From assembly GCA_964584165.1 (NCBI GenBank), contig CAZOYW010000018.1:1-54015 (forward strand): DNA of 54,015 nt, in the 5' to 3' direction. Both the position numbers and the translations under genes were made by a program. The notes beneath the pieces were generated by a model. It worked only from the letters and a program-made list of their open reading frames with translations. It made no database searches and was not told the DNA's origin. Positions 23,063 through 31,151 of the stretch are shown here, in pieces (the stretch's first letter is position 1; every line of letters begins with the position of its first letter). The stretch comes from CAZKCI01 sp964584165. Its GTDB lineage: Bacteria; Auribacterota; Erginobacteria; Erginobacterales; CAZKCI01.

Positions 23063-24462
23063 CTCCTCTTCCTCCCGAGCCGCTCGACGAGTCGCTCCGC
23101 GAGCTCGTCCAGGCTCATGATCCGCGACCCCTTGATCAGGACGGCGTCGCCCGCCCCGACCGCCCCCGCGAGGGCGGCGAGGGCCGCCGAGCGGTCGGGG
23201 CACCGGACGACGGCCCCCCGCCCCGCTCCGGCCCTAAGAGCGCCCTCCGCGGCGTCCCGCGAGAGCTCCCCGACGAAGACCAAGCGGTCGAAAGCGGCCT
23301 CCGCGAGCTCGGCCCCCCAGCGACGGTGTTCGCGGGGGGCGAAGGGGCCGAGCTCGTTCATGTCCCCGCTGACCACGATCCTCTTCCCGGAGACCGGGAG
23401 GGCCCGGAAGGCGGCGAGGGCCGCCCGCATGGAGGCGGGGTTGGCGTTGTAGGCGTCGTTGACGATCAGGGCCCCGCCCGCCCGGAAGGTCTCCCATCTC
23501 ATCGGGGGGAGGCGCAGCCGCGGGACGGCCCGGCGGATCGCCGAGCGCGGCACGCCCAGGCGGACGGCGAGGGCGGCGGCGGCGAGGAGGTTGTAGACGT
23601 TGTGCAGTCCGGGGAGGGGGGAGCGGACCCGCCGGGGGGAGTCCTCCAGGACCAGGTCGAAGGCGGCGCCGCGGCCGCTGAGCTCGATCCTCTCCGCCCG
23701 GACGGCGGCCCAGGGGGAGAGGCCGAAGGTCACCGCCTCGCCGGAGAAGCGCCGGCCGAGGCGGGCCACGCGGGGATCGTCGATGTTGAGGGCGAGGAGG
23801 CGGCGGCCAAAGAGGGCCGGGATGAGCTCGCCCTTGGCCCGAGCGATGGCGTCGAGCGTCGCGAACTGCCCGAGGTGGGCGGGGCCGACGTTGAGGATGG
23901 CGCCCGCCGCGGGCCGGCAGATCCGTCCGAGCTCGCGGATCTCCCCCGGATGGTTCATCCCCAGCTCGAAGACCGCGGCCCGGTGGGAGCGGTCGAGGGC
24001 GAGAACGGTGAGGGAGACACCCAGGCGGTTGTTGTAGCTCCGGGGCGAGACCAGCGTCTTCATCGCGGTCCCGAGCAGCGCGCCCAGAAGCGTCTTGGTC
24101 GTGGTCTTCCCGTTCGAGCCGGTCACCGCGGCGGCGAGGAGGGAAAGCGTCGGCCGGTAGGAGCGGGCGATCCGGACCAGGGCCTCCTCCGCGTCGGCGA
24201 CGACGAGAAGGGGGCGGGAGCGGACGGAGGCCCCGAGCCGGGAGGGGGAACGCTCCACCACCGCCGCCGCCGCCCCCCGCCGGAAGGCTTCGGGGAGGAA
24301 GTCATGGCCGTCGCAGCGCCCCCCCCGGAGGGCGAAGAAGAGGTCGCCGGGCTGCACCGCCCGGGAATCGATCGCGGCCCCCCGGACCGCGATCCCCGCC
24401 GGGAGTTGGGTCCGTCCGGCTCCGCACCAACGGGCGACGCTTCTGAGATCGGTCGGGTTCAT
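23059..24462 (-). CDS. murF: UDP-N-acetylmuramoyl-tripeptide--D-alanyl-D-alanine ligase
   Basis: Adds D-Ala-D-Ala to complete the UDP-MurNAc pentapeptide. The protein has 467 aa. It shows DSRAVQPGDLFFALRGGRCDGHDF (N-terminal UDP-binding domain), the ATP loop AVTGSNGKTTTKTLLGALL, SYNNRLGVSLTVL, ELGMNHPGEI, NVGPAHLGQF and VNDAYNANPASMRAAL. The ATG at 24462 overlaps the murE stop as ATGA, and its own stop overlaps the HAD gene start. Confidence 0.97.
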   Translation of the reverse strand: MNPTDLRSVARWCGAGRTQLPAGIAVRGAAIDSRAVQPGDLFFALRGGRCDGHDFLPEAFRRGAAAAVVERSPSRLGASVRSRPLLVVADAEEALVRIARSYRPTLSLLAAAVTGSNGKTTTKTLLGALLGTAMKTLVSPRSYNNRLGVSLTVLALDRSHRAAVFELGMNHPGEIRELGRICRPAAGAILNVGPAHLGQFATLDAIARAKGELIPALFGRRLLALNIDDPRVARLGRRFSGEAVTFGLSPWAAVRAERIELSGRGAAFDLVLEDSPRRVRSPLPGLHNVYNLLAAAALAVRLGVPRSAIRRAVPRLRLPPMRWETFRAGGALIVNDAYNANPASMRAALAAFRALPVSGKRIVVSGDMNELGPFAPREHRRWGAELAEAAFDRLVFVGELSRDAAEGALRAGAGRGAVVRCPDRSAALAALAGAVGAGDAVLIKGSRIMSLDELAERLVERLGRKRR

Positions 24463-25970
24463 GGCCTCCGGAAGCCGCCCCCCTTCCCCTCCGCCGGGAG
24501 CAAGGAGAGGAGAGCGCGCGCGGTCTCGCGATCGTCGAAGGGGACGATCCGGTCCTTGAAGATCTGGCGGGACTCATGCCCCTTCCCGGCGATCAGCACC
24601 ACGTCGCCCGGGCGGGCGAGGTCGAGCGCCCGGGCGATCGCCGCTCGCCGGTCGACGATCGCCTCCGCCCTCCCCCCGGCCTCCGCCACGCCGGCGAGGA
24701 TCTCGGAGACGATCGCCTCCGGGTCTTCGCTCCGGGGGTTGTCGCTGGTCACGATCAGGACGTCGGCGACGCGGGCGGCGGCCGCCCCCATCAGGGGGCG
24801 CTTGCCCCGATCGCGGTCGCCGCCGCAGCCGAAGACGCAGATCAGCCTCCCCTTCCAGAGGGCCCGCAGGGTCGAGAGCGCGTTCTCGAGCGCGTCCGGG
24901 GTATGGGCGAAGTCGACGAGGACCGCGAAGGGCGCCCCGGATTCGATCCGCTCCAGGCGGCCCGGGATGGTCTCGACCTTCTCCAGGGCCGCGAGCGCGT
25001 GAGGGGGCTCGATCCCCTCAGCGAGGCCGACCGCGACCGCGGCCAGCGCGTTCAGGACGTTGTGGCGGCCGAGGAGGCGGAGGCGGGCGGGGTAGGCCGC
25101 CCCGCGGACGATCAGGCGGAAGGAGGACCCGCCCTCGTCGAGGCGGAGGTCGGCGGCCGAGAGATCGGCCGCCGGGGAGAAGCCGTAGGTGATCGCCGGC
25201 GTCCGGGCGAGCGCGCGATAGCGCTCCCAGAGGGGGTCCTCGCGGTTCAGGATCGCCCGCTTCCCGGCCGGGTCGCCCGACCCGAGGTGGAGATCGCGGA
25301 AGAGACGCCCCTTGGCCTCCCGGTAGTCGTCCCAGGAGGGGTGGTAGTCGAGGTGCTCGCGGGAGAGGTTGGTGAAGACCGCCGCCTGGAACTCGACCCC
25401 CGCCACCCGGTCCTGGTCCAGGGCGTGGGAGGAGACCTCCATCACGGCGTGGCTGCACCCCGCCCGCCGCATCTCCTGGAGCAGGGCGGCCAGGCGGGGG
25501 GGCGGAGGCGTGGTGAGGTCGGACGGGAGCGTGCGCTGTCCCATCTGGTAGACGATCGTCCCCAGGAGGCCGGTCCGGAAGCCGGCCGCCGCCAGGACCG
25601 CTTGGGCGAGGTAGGCCACGGTGGTCTTGCCGTTGGTCCCGGTCACCCCGATCGTCCTCATCCTCCGGGAGGGATGGCCGTAGAACTCGTGGCTGATCAG
25701 GGCGAGGGCGAGGCGGGGGTCTTCGACTCCGACCTGGGGGATCTTCTCGTCGACCACCCGGAAGAACTCCCGGACTACGAGCCCCGCCGCCTTGCGGTCG
25801 AGGGCCTCCGAGATGAAGTCGGCCCCGTCGCGCTTGAGCCCGGGTACGGCGACGAAGAGGTCCCCTTCCTTCACCTCCCGGGAATCGGCGGCGATCCCCC
25901 GGATCTCCGTCTCCAGCGACCCCCGCAGGGCGCGGGGGGCGATCTCCCGGATCAGGTCCTTGAGTTTCAC
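24459..25970 (-). CDS. murE: UDP-N-acetylmuramoyl-L-alanyl-D-glutamate--2,6-diaminopimelate ligase
   Basis: Adds the third stem-peptide residue. The protein has 503 aa. It contains DSREVKEGDLFVAVPG, the ATP loop GVTGTNGKTTVAYLAQ, MEVSSHALDQDRV, TNLSREHLDYHPSWDDY, VDFAHTPDALENAL and TSDNPRSEDP. The DNPR motif marks enzymes that use meso-diaminopimelate rather than lysine. The start is a GTG at 25970 (MKLKD...), one base after the ftsI stop, with only a weak ribosome site, so it is probably coupled to ftsI translation. Confidence 0.97.
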   Translation of the reverse strand: MKLKDLIREIAPRALRGSLETEIRGIAADSREVKEGDLFVAVPGLKRDGADFISEALDRKAAGLVVREFFRVVDEKIPQVGVEDPRLALALISHEFYGHPSRRMRTIGVTGTNGKTTVAYLAQAVLAAAGFRTGLLGTIVYQMGQRTLPSDLTTPPPPRLAALLQEMRRAGCSHAVMEVSSHALDQDRVAGVEFQAAVFTNLSREHLDYHPSWDDYREAKGRLFRDLHLGSGDPAGKRAILNREDPLWERYRALARTPAITYGFSPAADLSAADLRLDEGGSSFRLIVRGAAYPARLRLLGRHNVLNALAAVAVGLAEGIEPPHALAALEKVETIPGRLERIESGAPFAVLVDFAHTPDALENALSTLRALWKGRLICVFGCGGDRDRGKRPLMGAAAARVADVLIVTSDNPRSEDPEAIVSEILAGVAEAGGRAEAIVDRRAAIARALDLARPGDVVLIAGKGHESRQIFKDRIVPFDDRETARALLSLLPAEGKGGGFRRP

Positions 25971-25971
25971 G

Positions 25972-27666
25972 TCAGACCCCCGTCGCGGCCGGCGCCAGGT
26001 TGAGCCGCTGGATCACCTTCTCCGCCACCTTCCGGAAGGCGGGGGCGGCGACCACCCCTCCGTAGTAGTGGGGGTGGGGCTCGTCCACGACCACCAGGAT
26101 CGCCGCCCGGGGGGAGGCGGCGGGGAAGAGTCCGACGAAGAGGGAGACGAAGCGCTTGTGGGAGTAGGTTCCGTCGGGATCGATCTTCTGGGCGGTCCCG
26201 GTCTTCCCGGCCACGTCGTAGCCCGGGATGGCGGCGAGGCGGCCCGTCCCCTCCGCGTCCACCACCGTGCGCATCACCCGGAGCATCTTGGCGGCGGTCT
26301 CGTCCGAGACCGCCCGGCCGCGCGCCTCGACCGGGTAGCGGTAGACGACCTCGCCCCCCGCCTTCTCGATCCGGTCCACCAGCCGCGGGCGGAGGAGGAC
26401 GCCCCCGTTCCCCAGCGCGCAGTAGGCACAGAGGAGGCTCAGCGGCGTCACCGCCACCTCGTGCCCCATCGTGATGCGGCTCAAGGAGAGGCCGGACCAC
26501 CGGCGGGGGGGGCTGAGGCGGCAGGAGACCTCGCCCGGGAGATCGATGCCGGACCGCCCGGCGAGGCCGAAGGCGGCCAGGGCGCGGTAGAGGGCCTCCT
26601 CCGAGAGGAGCATCCCCACCTTGGCGATCCCGATGTTGGACGAGTATTGGATGATCTCCGCGAAGGTGAGCATCCCGTAGCGCTCGTGGTCGTGGAGGGT
26701 GAAGCGGGCGGTCCGGAAGAGTCCGTCCTCGCAGTAGAACTCGGTGTCCAGGTCGACCATCCCCGCCTCCAGGGCCGCCGCCCCCGGGAAGACCTTGAAG
26801 GTGGATCCCGGCTCCAGCGTGTCGGTGACCGCCCGGTTCCGGCGGTGATCGGCCGGGACGGAGGAGTAGCTGTTGGGGTTGTAGTCCGGGCAGTTAGCCA
26901 TGGCCAGGATGTCGCCGCGGGCGGGGTCCATGACCAGGATGGTCCCGCCCAACGCGTTGTTCTCCGCCACCGCCGCCCTTAACTCCTCCTCGGCGATCTC
27001 CTGGATCACCTCATCTACGGTCAGGACGAGGTTCACTCCATCCACCGGCTCGAGGCCGGGGTGGCGGAGCCAGGAGGCCTCCCGCTGGAGGGAATCCTTC
27101 TCGGTGATCCGCCAGCCCGGGCGGCCCTTGAGCCGGTCGTTGAAGAGAAGCTCCAGCCCCTCTCGCCCTTCCCCGTCGGGATCGGCGAAGCCCAGGACCG
27201 GGCCCAGGGTCCGCCCCTGGGGGTAGACCCGCCGGTTCTCTTTTTCGAACCGGACCCCGTCCAAGGCGAGCAGGCGGACCGCGCTCTCCTCCTGTTCGCT
27301 TAAGTGCCGCTTGATCCGGAGGTAGCGCCCGCCTTCCTTCAGCTTCCTCTCCAGGGAGTCGGCGTCGAGGCCGAGGGCGGCGCCCAGGCGGGCGGCGCAT
27401 TGGCGGGGGTCGGCGATCTCCGAGGGGTCGGCGACGAGCGAGGGGCTGTCCACGCTCATCGCCAGGGCGCCGCCGGAGGCGGCCAGGATCGCCCCGCGCT
27501 GCGGGGAGAGGCGGTTGATCAGCCGGTGAAACTCGATGGCCAGCTTGCGGTATTTCTCGTGCTCGAAATACTGGAGGGAGAAGAGCCGCCCGATCAGGGC
27601 GACCCCGCCGAGGGTGAAAAGGACAAAAAGCGCGGTCAGCCGCGCGTTGTGAGACCTCCCGATCAT
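25972..27666 (-). CDS. ftsI: Septal peptidoglycan transpeptidase FtsI (class B PBP3)
   Basis: Membrane-anchored D,D-transpeptidase that crosslinks septal peptidoglycan with FtsW. The 564 aa start with one membrane helix (about residues 10-30), a PBP dimerisation/pedestal region (RGAILAASGGALA...) and the penicillin-binding domain with all three motifs: S288-TFK (SxxK), S342-SN and K488-TG. It has no PASTA domains. The ATG at 27666 follows ftsL by 22 bases without a clear Shine-Dalgarno sequence. Confidence 0.97.
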   Translation of the reverse strand: MIGRSHNARLTALFVLFTLGGVALIGRLFSLQYFEHEKYRKLAIEFHRLINRLSPQRGAILAASGGALAMSVDSPSLVADPSEIADPRQCAARLGAALGLDADSLERKLKEGGRYLRIKRHLSEQEESAVRLLALDGVRFEKENRRVYPQGRTLGPVLGFADPDGEGREGLELLFNDRLKGRPGWRITEKDSLQREASWLRHPGLEPVDGVNLVLTVDEVIQEIAEEELRAAVAENNALGGTILVMDPARGDILAMANCPDYNPNSYSSVPADHRRNRAVTDTLEPGSTFKVFPGAAALEAGMVDLDTEFYCEDGLFRTARFTLHDHERYGMLTFAEIIQYSSNIGIAKVGMLLSEEALYRALAAFGLAGRSGIDLPGEVSCRLSPPRRWSGLSLSRITMGHEVAVTPLSLLCAYCALGNGGVLLRPRLVDRIEKAGGEVVYRYPVEARGRAVSDETAAKMLRVMRTVVDAEGTGRLAAIPGYDVAGKTGTAQKIDPDGTYSHKRFVSLFVGLFPAASPRAAILVVVDEPHPHYYGGVVAAPAFRKVAEKVIQRLNLAPAATGV

Positions 27667-27688
27667 GCCGCTCTGGGCGCCCGCACGA

Positions 27689-28033
27689 TCACGGGGCCGC
27701 GCTCACGATCACCGTCCCCGGCGGAGGGGATCCGGCGCCGTCCCGGCTGACCCGGACGATCTGATCCTCCCGGGGCGGGGCCATGTTCAGACCTCGCTCG
27801 GCGATCCGGGACTTGATCGCCGCCGGGGATTTCAGCTTCTCCTGGCGGACCTGCTTCAGGCCCGCCTCTTCGCGCAGATCGCTCCGGGCGGCCTCCATCG
27901 CCTTGAGGCGGCAGCTCGCCTCCACCACCTGGTTGTGGCAATGGAGGTAGACGAAACCGAGGGCGAAGGCCGCCGCCACCAGGCTCCAGCCGCCCCGGAT
28001 GACGATATGGCCGCGGTTGATGGCGCCGATCAT
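27689..28033 (-). CDS. ftsL: FtsL-like divisome protein
   Basis: A 114-aa protein with a short cytoplasmic N-terminus (MIGAINRGHIVI), one membrane helix (about residues 14-33) and a periplasmic helical segment rich in Glu, Arg and Leu (QVVEASCRLKAMEAARSDLREEAG...) that could form a coiled coil, ending in ERGLNMAPP. The sequence family is very weakly conserved, so the call rests on topology, size and position between rsmH and ftsI. The ATG overlaps the rsmH stop as ATGA. Confidence 0.78.
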   Translation of the reverse strand: MIGAINRGHIVIRGGWSLVAAAFALGFVYLHCHNQVVEASCRLKAMEAARSDLREEAGLKQVRQEKLKSPAAIKSRIAERGLNMAPPREDQIVRVSRDGAGSPPPGTVIVSAAP

Positions 28034-28944
28034 CTCTCCTTCTCCTTTTTTACCGCCGCCCGGAGGCGGGCCGAACGGCTGCGCGGGTTCTGCACTGCCT
28101 CCTCCCGGGAGGGGCGCAGGGGCTTGTTCGTGAGCAGATCCGCCGTCCCCTCGCGCTTCCAGGAGCGCAGGGCCCGCTTCACTATCCCGTCTTCCAGGGA
28201 ATGGAAGGAGATGGCGCAGATCCGCCCCCCCGGGCGCAAAAGCGCCCAGGCGGAGGGAAGGGCCTCCGCGAGTTCGTCGAGCTCCCGGTTGACGGCGATG
28301 CGCAGCGCCTGGAAGGTGCGGGTGGCGGGGTGGATCCGGCCGCGGCCGGGCACGGCGCGGGCGATCAGTTCGGCGAGGCGGTCGGTGCGGTCGATCGGCG
28401 ACCGGTTCCGCTCCCACCCGATCGCCCGGGCGATCCTCTTCGCCCAGCGCTCGCCTCCCAGCTCCCGGATGATCCGCTCCAGCTCCGGGACCGGGAGGCG
28501 GTTGACCAGGTCGGCGGCGGTGGTCGCCGAACGGAGGTCCATCCGCATGTCCAGGGGGCCGGGGCGGCGGAAGCTGAAGCCGCGGGCGGGATCGAGCAGC
28601 TGGCGGGTGCTGGCCCCGAGGTCGAAGAGGAAGGCGTCGGGGGAGAGTCCGGCCAGGAGGGCGGGAACCTCCGAGAAGGACCCGCGCGCGAGCGCCACCC
28701 GACTGCCGGAAAAATTCATCGTCCTCTCCCGGGCGCGGGATAGAGCCCCGTCATCCCGGTCGATGCCCACCAGCGTCCCCCCCGGGCTGATCCGTTCGAG
28801 GATCGCGGCGGCGTGCCCCCCCTCCCCCACCGTGCAATCGACGATCGTCTGCCCGGGGCGAGGGTCGAGGCAGGCGATCGTCTCCCGGACCATGACCGGG
28901 AGATGGCCGAATCGCGGCGCGGAGCTATCGGCTGCGCCGTCCAC
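28030..28944 (-). CDS. rsmH: 16S rRNA (cytosine(1402)-N(4))-methyltransferase
   Basis: Methylates C1402 in the ribosomal decoding centre using S-adenosylmethionine. The protein has 304 aa. Landmarks are HLPVMVRETIACL, DCTVGEGGHAAAIL (SAM loop), LVGIDRDDGAL, LFDLGASTRQLLDPARGFSFR...LDMRMD, RTFQALRIAVNRELDEL and CAISFHSLEDGIVKR. The start is a GTG at 28944; AAGG lies about 8 nt upstream. It is the second recognised gene of the dcw operon. Confidence 0.97.
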   Translation of the reverse strand: MDGAADSSAPRFGHLPVMVRETIACLDPRPGQTIVDCTVGEGGHAAAILERISPGGTLVGIDRDDGALSRARERTMNFSGSRVALARGSFSEVPALLAGLSPDAFLFDLGASTRQLLDPARGFSFRRPGPLDMRMDLRSATTAADLVNRLPVPELERIIRELGGERWAKRIARAIGWERNRSPIDRTDRLAELIARAVPGRGRIHPATRTFQALRIAVNRELDELAEALPSAWALLRPGGRICAISFHSLEDGIVKRALRSWKREGTADLLTNKPLRPSREEAVQNPRSRSARLRAAVKKEKER

Positions 28945-29047
28945 CTTTCGCCTTGGGAATCCTGAACCTGACCGACAAAGTGCGGCAGGGCTTCAGGGAC
29001 TTGGACAAGCTCAACAGATCGATCAAGCTCCTCGATATCGTCTTCAT
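28925..29047 (-). CDS. Possible 40-aa basic peptide between mraZ and rsmH
   Basis: An ATG at 29047 opens a 40-codon frame ending TAG at 28925, overlapping the first codons of rsmH. The product (MKTISRSLIDLLSLSKSLKP...GGRRSR) is basic with an amphipathic N-terminal half. A GAGAGGGG stretch lies about 12 nt upstream, rather far for a ribosome site. It fills most of the unusual 126-base mraZ-rsmH gap. It could be a real leader-type peptide or chance. Confidence 0.3.
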   Translation of the reverse strand: MKTISRSLIDLLSLSKSLKPCRTLSVRFRIPKAKGGRRSR

Positions 29048-29070
29048 GCCCGGGTTTTTCCCCTCTCTGG

Positions 29071-29493
29071 TTATGGGACCAGTTTCTCCGCCATCTCCTC
29101 GTACCGGGGAGTGGTTCCCTGCTCGTATTTCCGCCAGGTCTCCACGTCCCAGATCTCGAAACGCTCGTCGACCCCGATCACCACCGCCTCCTTCTTGAGG
29201 CTGGCGTGGTCGATCAAATGCTGCGGAAGGTTGATTCGGCCCTGCTTGTCGCTCACCGCCTCCGTCGCCCCGGAGAAGAAGAGGCGGTGGAGGGCGCGGG
29301 CGTCGGCCCGCATGGTGTTGAGTTCGCTTAACTGCTTCCGCATCTTTTCCCACTCGGGCTCGAGGTACACCCAGAGGCACCTGTCCAGCCCCCGGGTGAC
29401 GAAGAACCTCTGGTTTTCCTGGAGGCGGAAGCGGGCCGGTATGAAGAGCCGGCCTTTGTCATCTATGGTGTGCTGGTATGTCCCGACGAACAT
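29071..29493 (-). CDS. mraZ: Transcriptional regulator MraZ
   Basis: AbrB-like DNA-binding protein that controls its own division/cell-wall operon. At 140 aa it has the usual size. Two SpoVT/AbrB half-domains are visible: TYQHTIDDKGRLFIPARFR (about residues 5-23) and the second around SDKQGRINLPQHLIDHASL (about 83-101). The ATG at 29493 gives the normal N-terminus; an upstream in-frame GTG at 29514 lies within the repeat operator and is rejected. It is the first gene of the dcw cluster, with operator and promoter directly upstream. Confidence 0.96.
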   Translation of the reverse strand: MFVGTYQHTIDDKGRLFIPARFRLQENQRFFVTRGLDRCLWVYLEPEWEKMRKQLSELNTMRADARALHRLFFSGATEAVSDKQGRINLPQHLIDHASLKKEAVVIGVDERFEIWDVETWRKYEQGTTPRYEEMAEKLVP

Positions 29494-29495
29494 AG

Positions 29496-29525
29496 GATCA
29501 CCACTTTTCACCACTTTTCACCACC
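29496..29525 (-). promoter_or_regulatory. Predicted MraZ operator (three 10-bp direct repeats)
   Basis: On the minus strand three GTGGTG units are spaced exactly 10 bp, GTGGTGAAAA GTGGTGAAAA GTGGTGATCC, ending at the mraZ ATG. The AAAGTG-type units with 10-bp period match the known MraZ-box arrangement. They lie just downstream of the -10 element. Confidence 0.75.
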
Positions 29526-29532
29526 GCGCGCC

Positions 29533-29561
29533 ATACTATTACCACCTGACCCCCCTGTCAA
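29533..29561 (-). promoter_or_regulatory. Sigma70 promoter of the dcw operon
   Basis: The -35 TTGACA (29561-29556) and -10 TAGTAT (29538-29533) are separated by exactly 17 bp. Transcription would start at about 29526, at the edge of the MraZ boxes. Confidence 0.8.
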
Positions 29562-29650
29562 CAGGAAAAAGCGAATTATTTTAGGAAGGAGCTTGGGGGG
29601 GAGGGGGCGGCCGCGGACAATGGGGGGACCAAGGGAGGGCGGGGAGGACC

Positions 29651-29693
29651 GAAAAATTCAGGCGGTCGCCCCGCCGGGGGCGACCGCCTGAAT
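29651..29693 (-). terminator. Rho-independent terminator of rnpB
   Basis: On the minus strand ATTCAGGCGGTCGCCCC pairs with GGGGCGACCGCCTGAAT around a short loop (perfect 17-bp stem) and is followed by a short T-run (AATTTTTC). It begins 3 bases after the rnpB 3' end. Confidence 0.85.
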
Positions 29694-29696
29694 TAT

Positions 29697-30079
29697 CCGG
29701 GACCGGCCGATAAGCCGAATTCTGTTCCGCTCCCGCCTCGCGGCGGGAGCGGCGATGGTCATCTCTCTGATGCGACCTACCCGGACCTCGAACGGCGCGG
29801 GCAACGCCTCGGTCCTGTTTGGTCTTGCTCCGGGCGGGGCTTGCCGTGCTCCCTCGATTGCTCTCGGGACGGTGCGCTCTTACCGCGCCTTTTCACCTTT
29901 GCCTCCCCGATCTTGCGATCGGGGATCGGCCGTGTGTTTTCTGTGGCGCTATCCGTGTCCCGCGGCTTTCGCCGCTGGACCCCCCGATTGACTCGGGGCG
30001 CCCTGCCCTGCGGAGTTCGGACTTTCCTCCCCTTCTCCGCCGGAAGGCGGAAAAGGGACGACCATCTGTCCGGTCCCGG
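29697..30079 (-). ncRNA. rnpB: RNase P RNA (bacterial type A-like)
   Basis: Catalytic RNA that matures tRNA 5' ends. The P1 helix is formed by CCGGGACCGG at the 5' end (30079-30070) and CCGGTCCCGG at the 3' end (29706-29697). Universal segments are present: GAGGAAAGTCCGAACTCCGC near the 5' end and GGGTAGGTCGCATCAGAGAG plus ACAGAATTCGGCTTAT near the 3' end. The length is about 383 nt. The 5' end is 5 bases from a heptamer repeat array, so no ordinary promoter is seen immediately upstream. Confidence 0.95.
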
Positions 30080-30084
30080 AAAAA

Positions 30085-30182
30085 CAGTAAACAGTAAACA
30101 GTAATCAGTAATCAGTGATCAGTTCCTGCTCTTCCCTGCTCTTTCCTGCCTTTCCTGCCTTTCCTGCGCTTTCCTGCCTTTC
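30085..30182. repeat. Heptamer array (CAGTAAA/CAGTAAT/CAGTGAT) and TTTCCTGCC-type simple repeat
   Basis: 30085-30124 contains CAGTAAA x2, CAGTAAT x2 and CAGTGAT, the same series as at 11181-11246. 30125-30182 consists of TTTCCTGC units of varying length. Together they fill the gap between the zinc-ribbon gene and rnpB, where the rnpB promoter should lie. Confidence 0.85.
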
Positions 30183-30183
30183 A

Positions 30184-30891
30184 TCATTTCTCCGGAAGGT
30201 AGATCAGGCGGCCGCAGTTCTCGCAGTAGAGGATCCGATCGTCCTTGTGGATGTCGTTCAGGATCTGGGCCGTGAGCTTCATGTTGCACCCCTGGCAGGA
30301 GTCGTTGACCACCGCCACCAGGGCCCGGTGGGGCTTGTTCCGGAAGATGCGGTCGTACTTGTCGTGCAGTTCGGGGTCGAGCGCCGCCTCCACTTCCTTC
30401 CGCCGGGCCGCGACCTCGGCCTGGGCGGAGGCGATCCGCTGGAACTCGGAGCGGGCTTTCGCCTCTTCCCCCTCGAGTCTTTGGCGGGAATCGCCGATCT
30501 TGAGCCTCTCCTCCTCCAGGCGCTTCGCCTCCTTCTCCTCCTCCTCCATGACCAGGAGGTCCTTCTCCTCGAGCAAACGGATATCGGCCTTGAGGCCGGC
30601 GATCTCGTGGAGAAGCGCCTGGTACTCCTTGTTGTTCTTGATCTGCAGGAGCTGAACCTCGTATTTCGCGATCTTCCCCTTCTTGTCGTCGATCTCCAGG
30701 TCGATCGCCTTGATCTTCGACCGCTCCTTCTGCACCCGCTCCCGCTCCGCCTCGGCCGCCCGCTCCTCGGCGGCGATCTCCCTCCGGAGGGCGAAGAGCG
30801 CCGCCTCCTTGACCTCCTTCTCCTTTCGGAGGTCCCGGGCCTTGATGTCCAGTTCCTGGAGATCGAGCAGGGTCTTGAGGTCGTCCCTCAT
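30184..30891 (-). CDS. Coiled-coil zinc-ribbon protein (COG1579 type)
   Basis: A 235-aa protein with a long antiparallel coiled coil (about residues 5-175, Lys/Glu/Ala/Arg-rich) containing the conserved LQIKNNKEYQALLHEI segment, then a C4-type zinc ribbon: C-x2-C in DSCQGCNMKL and C-x2-C in LYCENCGRLIY. Family members are widespread, cytoplasmic and of uncertain function, perhaps nucleic-acid binding. The ATG at 30891 is directly preceded by an AT-rich hairpin (30893-30919) whose loop region contains GAAGGA, the only ribosome-site candidate. Confidence 0.9.
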   Translation of the reverse strand: MRDDLKTLLDLQELDIKARDLRKEKEVKEAALFALRREIAAEERAAEAERERVQKERSKIKAIDLEIDDKKGKIAKYEVQLLQIKNNKEYQALLHEIAGLKADIRLLEEKDLLVMEEEEKEAKRLEEERLKIGDSRQRLEGEEAKARSEFQRIASAQAEVAARRKEVEAALDPELHDKYDRIFRNKPHRALVAVVNDSCQGCNMKLTAQILNDIHKDDRILYCENCGRLIYLPEK

Positions 30892-30892
30892 A

Positions 30893-30919
30893 TTAAATTT
30901 TTCCTTCGGAAAAAATTAA
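30893..30919. repeat. AT-rich hairpin abutting the zinc-ribbon gene start
   Basis: Arms TTAAATTTTTCC and GGAAAAAATTAA (12 bp, one mismatch) with a 3-nt loop. The stem ends two bases before the start codon region of the gene ending at 30891 and includes the ribosome-site-like GGA. Confidence 0.7.
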
Positions 30920-31049
30920 GGTTGTTCCCCAATCGAATGCCGATTCTCAATCCGGAATTCACTACCCGATCCATAACCACTCTCGGATCGGAGGAAACGG
31001 CGGCGGCGGGAAGATTCCGGCCCGAATCACCATTTCCTCTCGCGGGACT

Positions 31050-31081
31050 CCCATAAAAAATCGCCCGCGATTTTTTATGGG
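31050..31081. repeat. Palindrome overlapping the tRNA-Val 3' end
   Basis: CCCATAAAAAATCGC (31050-31064), 2-nt loop, GCGATTTTTTATGGG (31067-31081): a perfect 15-bp stem. Its right arm covers the last three acceptor bases and the discriminator of the tRNA gene. It might act as a terminator on the minus strand. Confidence 0.8.
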
Positions 31082-31151
31082 CGATACAGGACTCGAACCT
31101 GTGACCCCTTGGGTGTGATCCAAGTGCTCTAACCAACTGAGCTAATCGCCC
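31078..31151 (-). tRNA. tRNA-Val (anticodon CAC)
   Basis: A 74-nt cloverleaf on the minus strand: acceptor GGGCGAT/ATCGCCC with A73, D arm GCTC...GAGC, anticodon stem CTTGG/CCAAG with loop ATCACAC (T33, anticodon CAC), T arm ACAGG-TTCGAGT-CCTGT. CCA is not encoded. Both ends of the gene lie inside AT-rich palindromes. Confidence 0.95.

Noticed and set aside
28953..29198. Plus-strand frame starting GILNLTDKVRQGF
   Set aside because: It looks protein-like at first, but starts with TTG, lacks a ribosome site and runs antisense into mraZ.
29755..30104. Open frames on the plus strand at 29755-30104
   Set aside because: They lie across the RNase P RNA gene, whose conserved segments explain the sequence.
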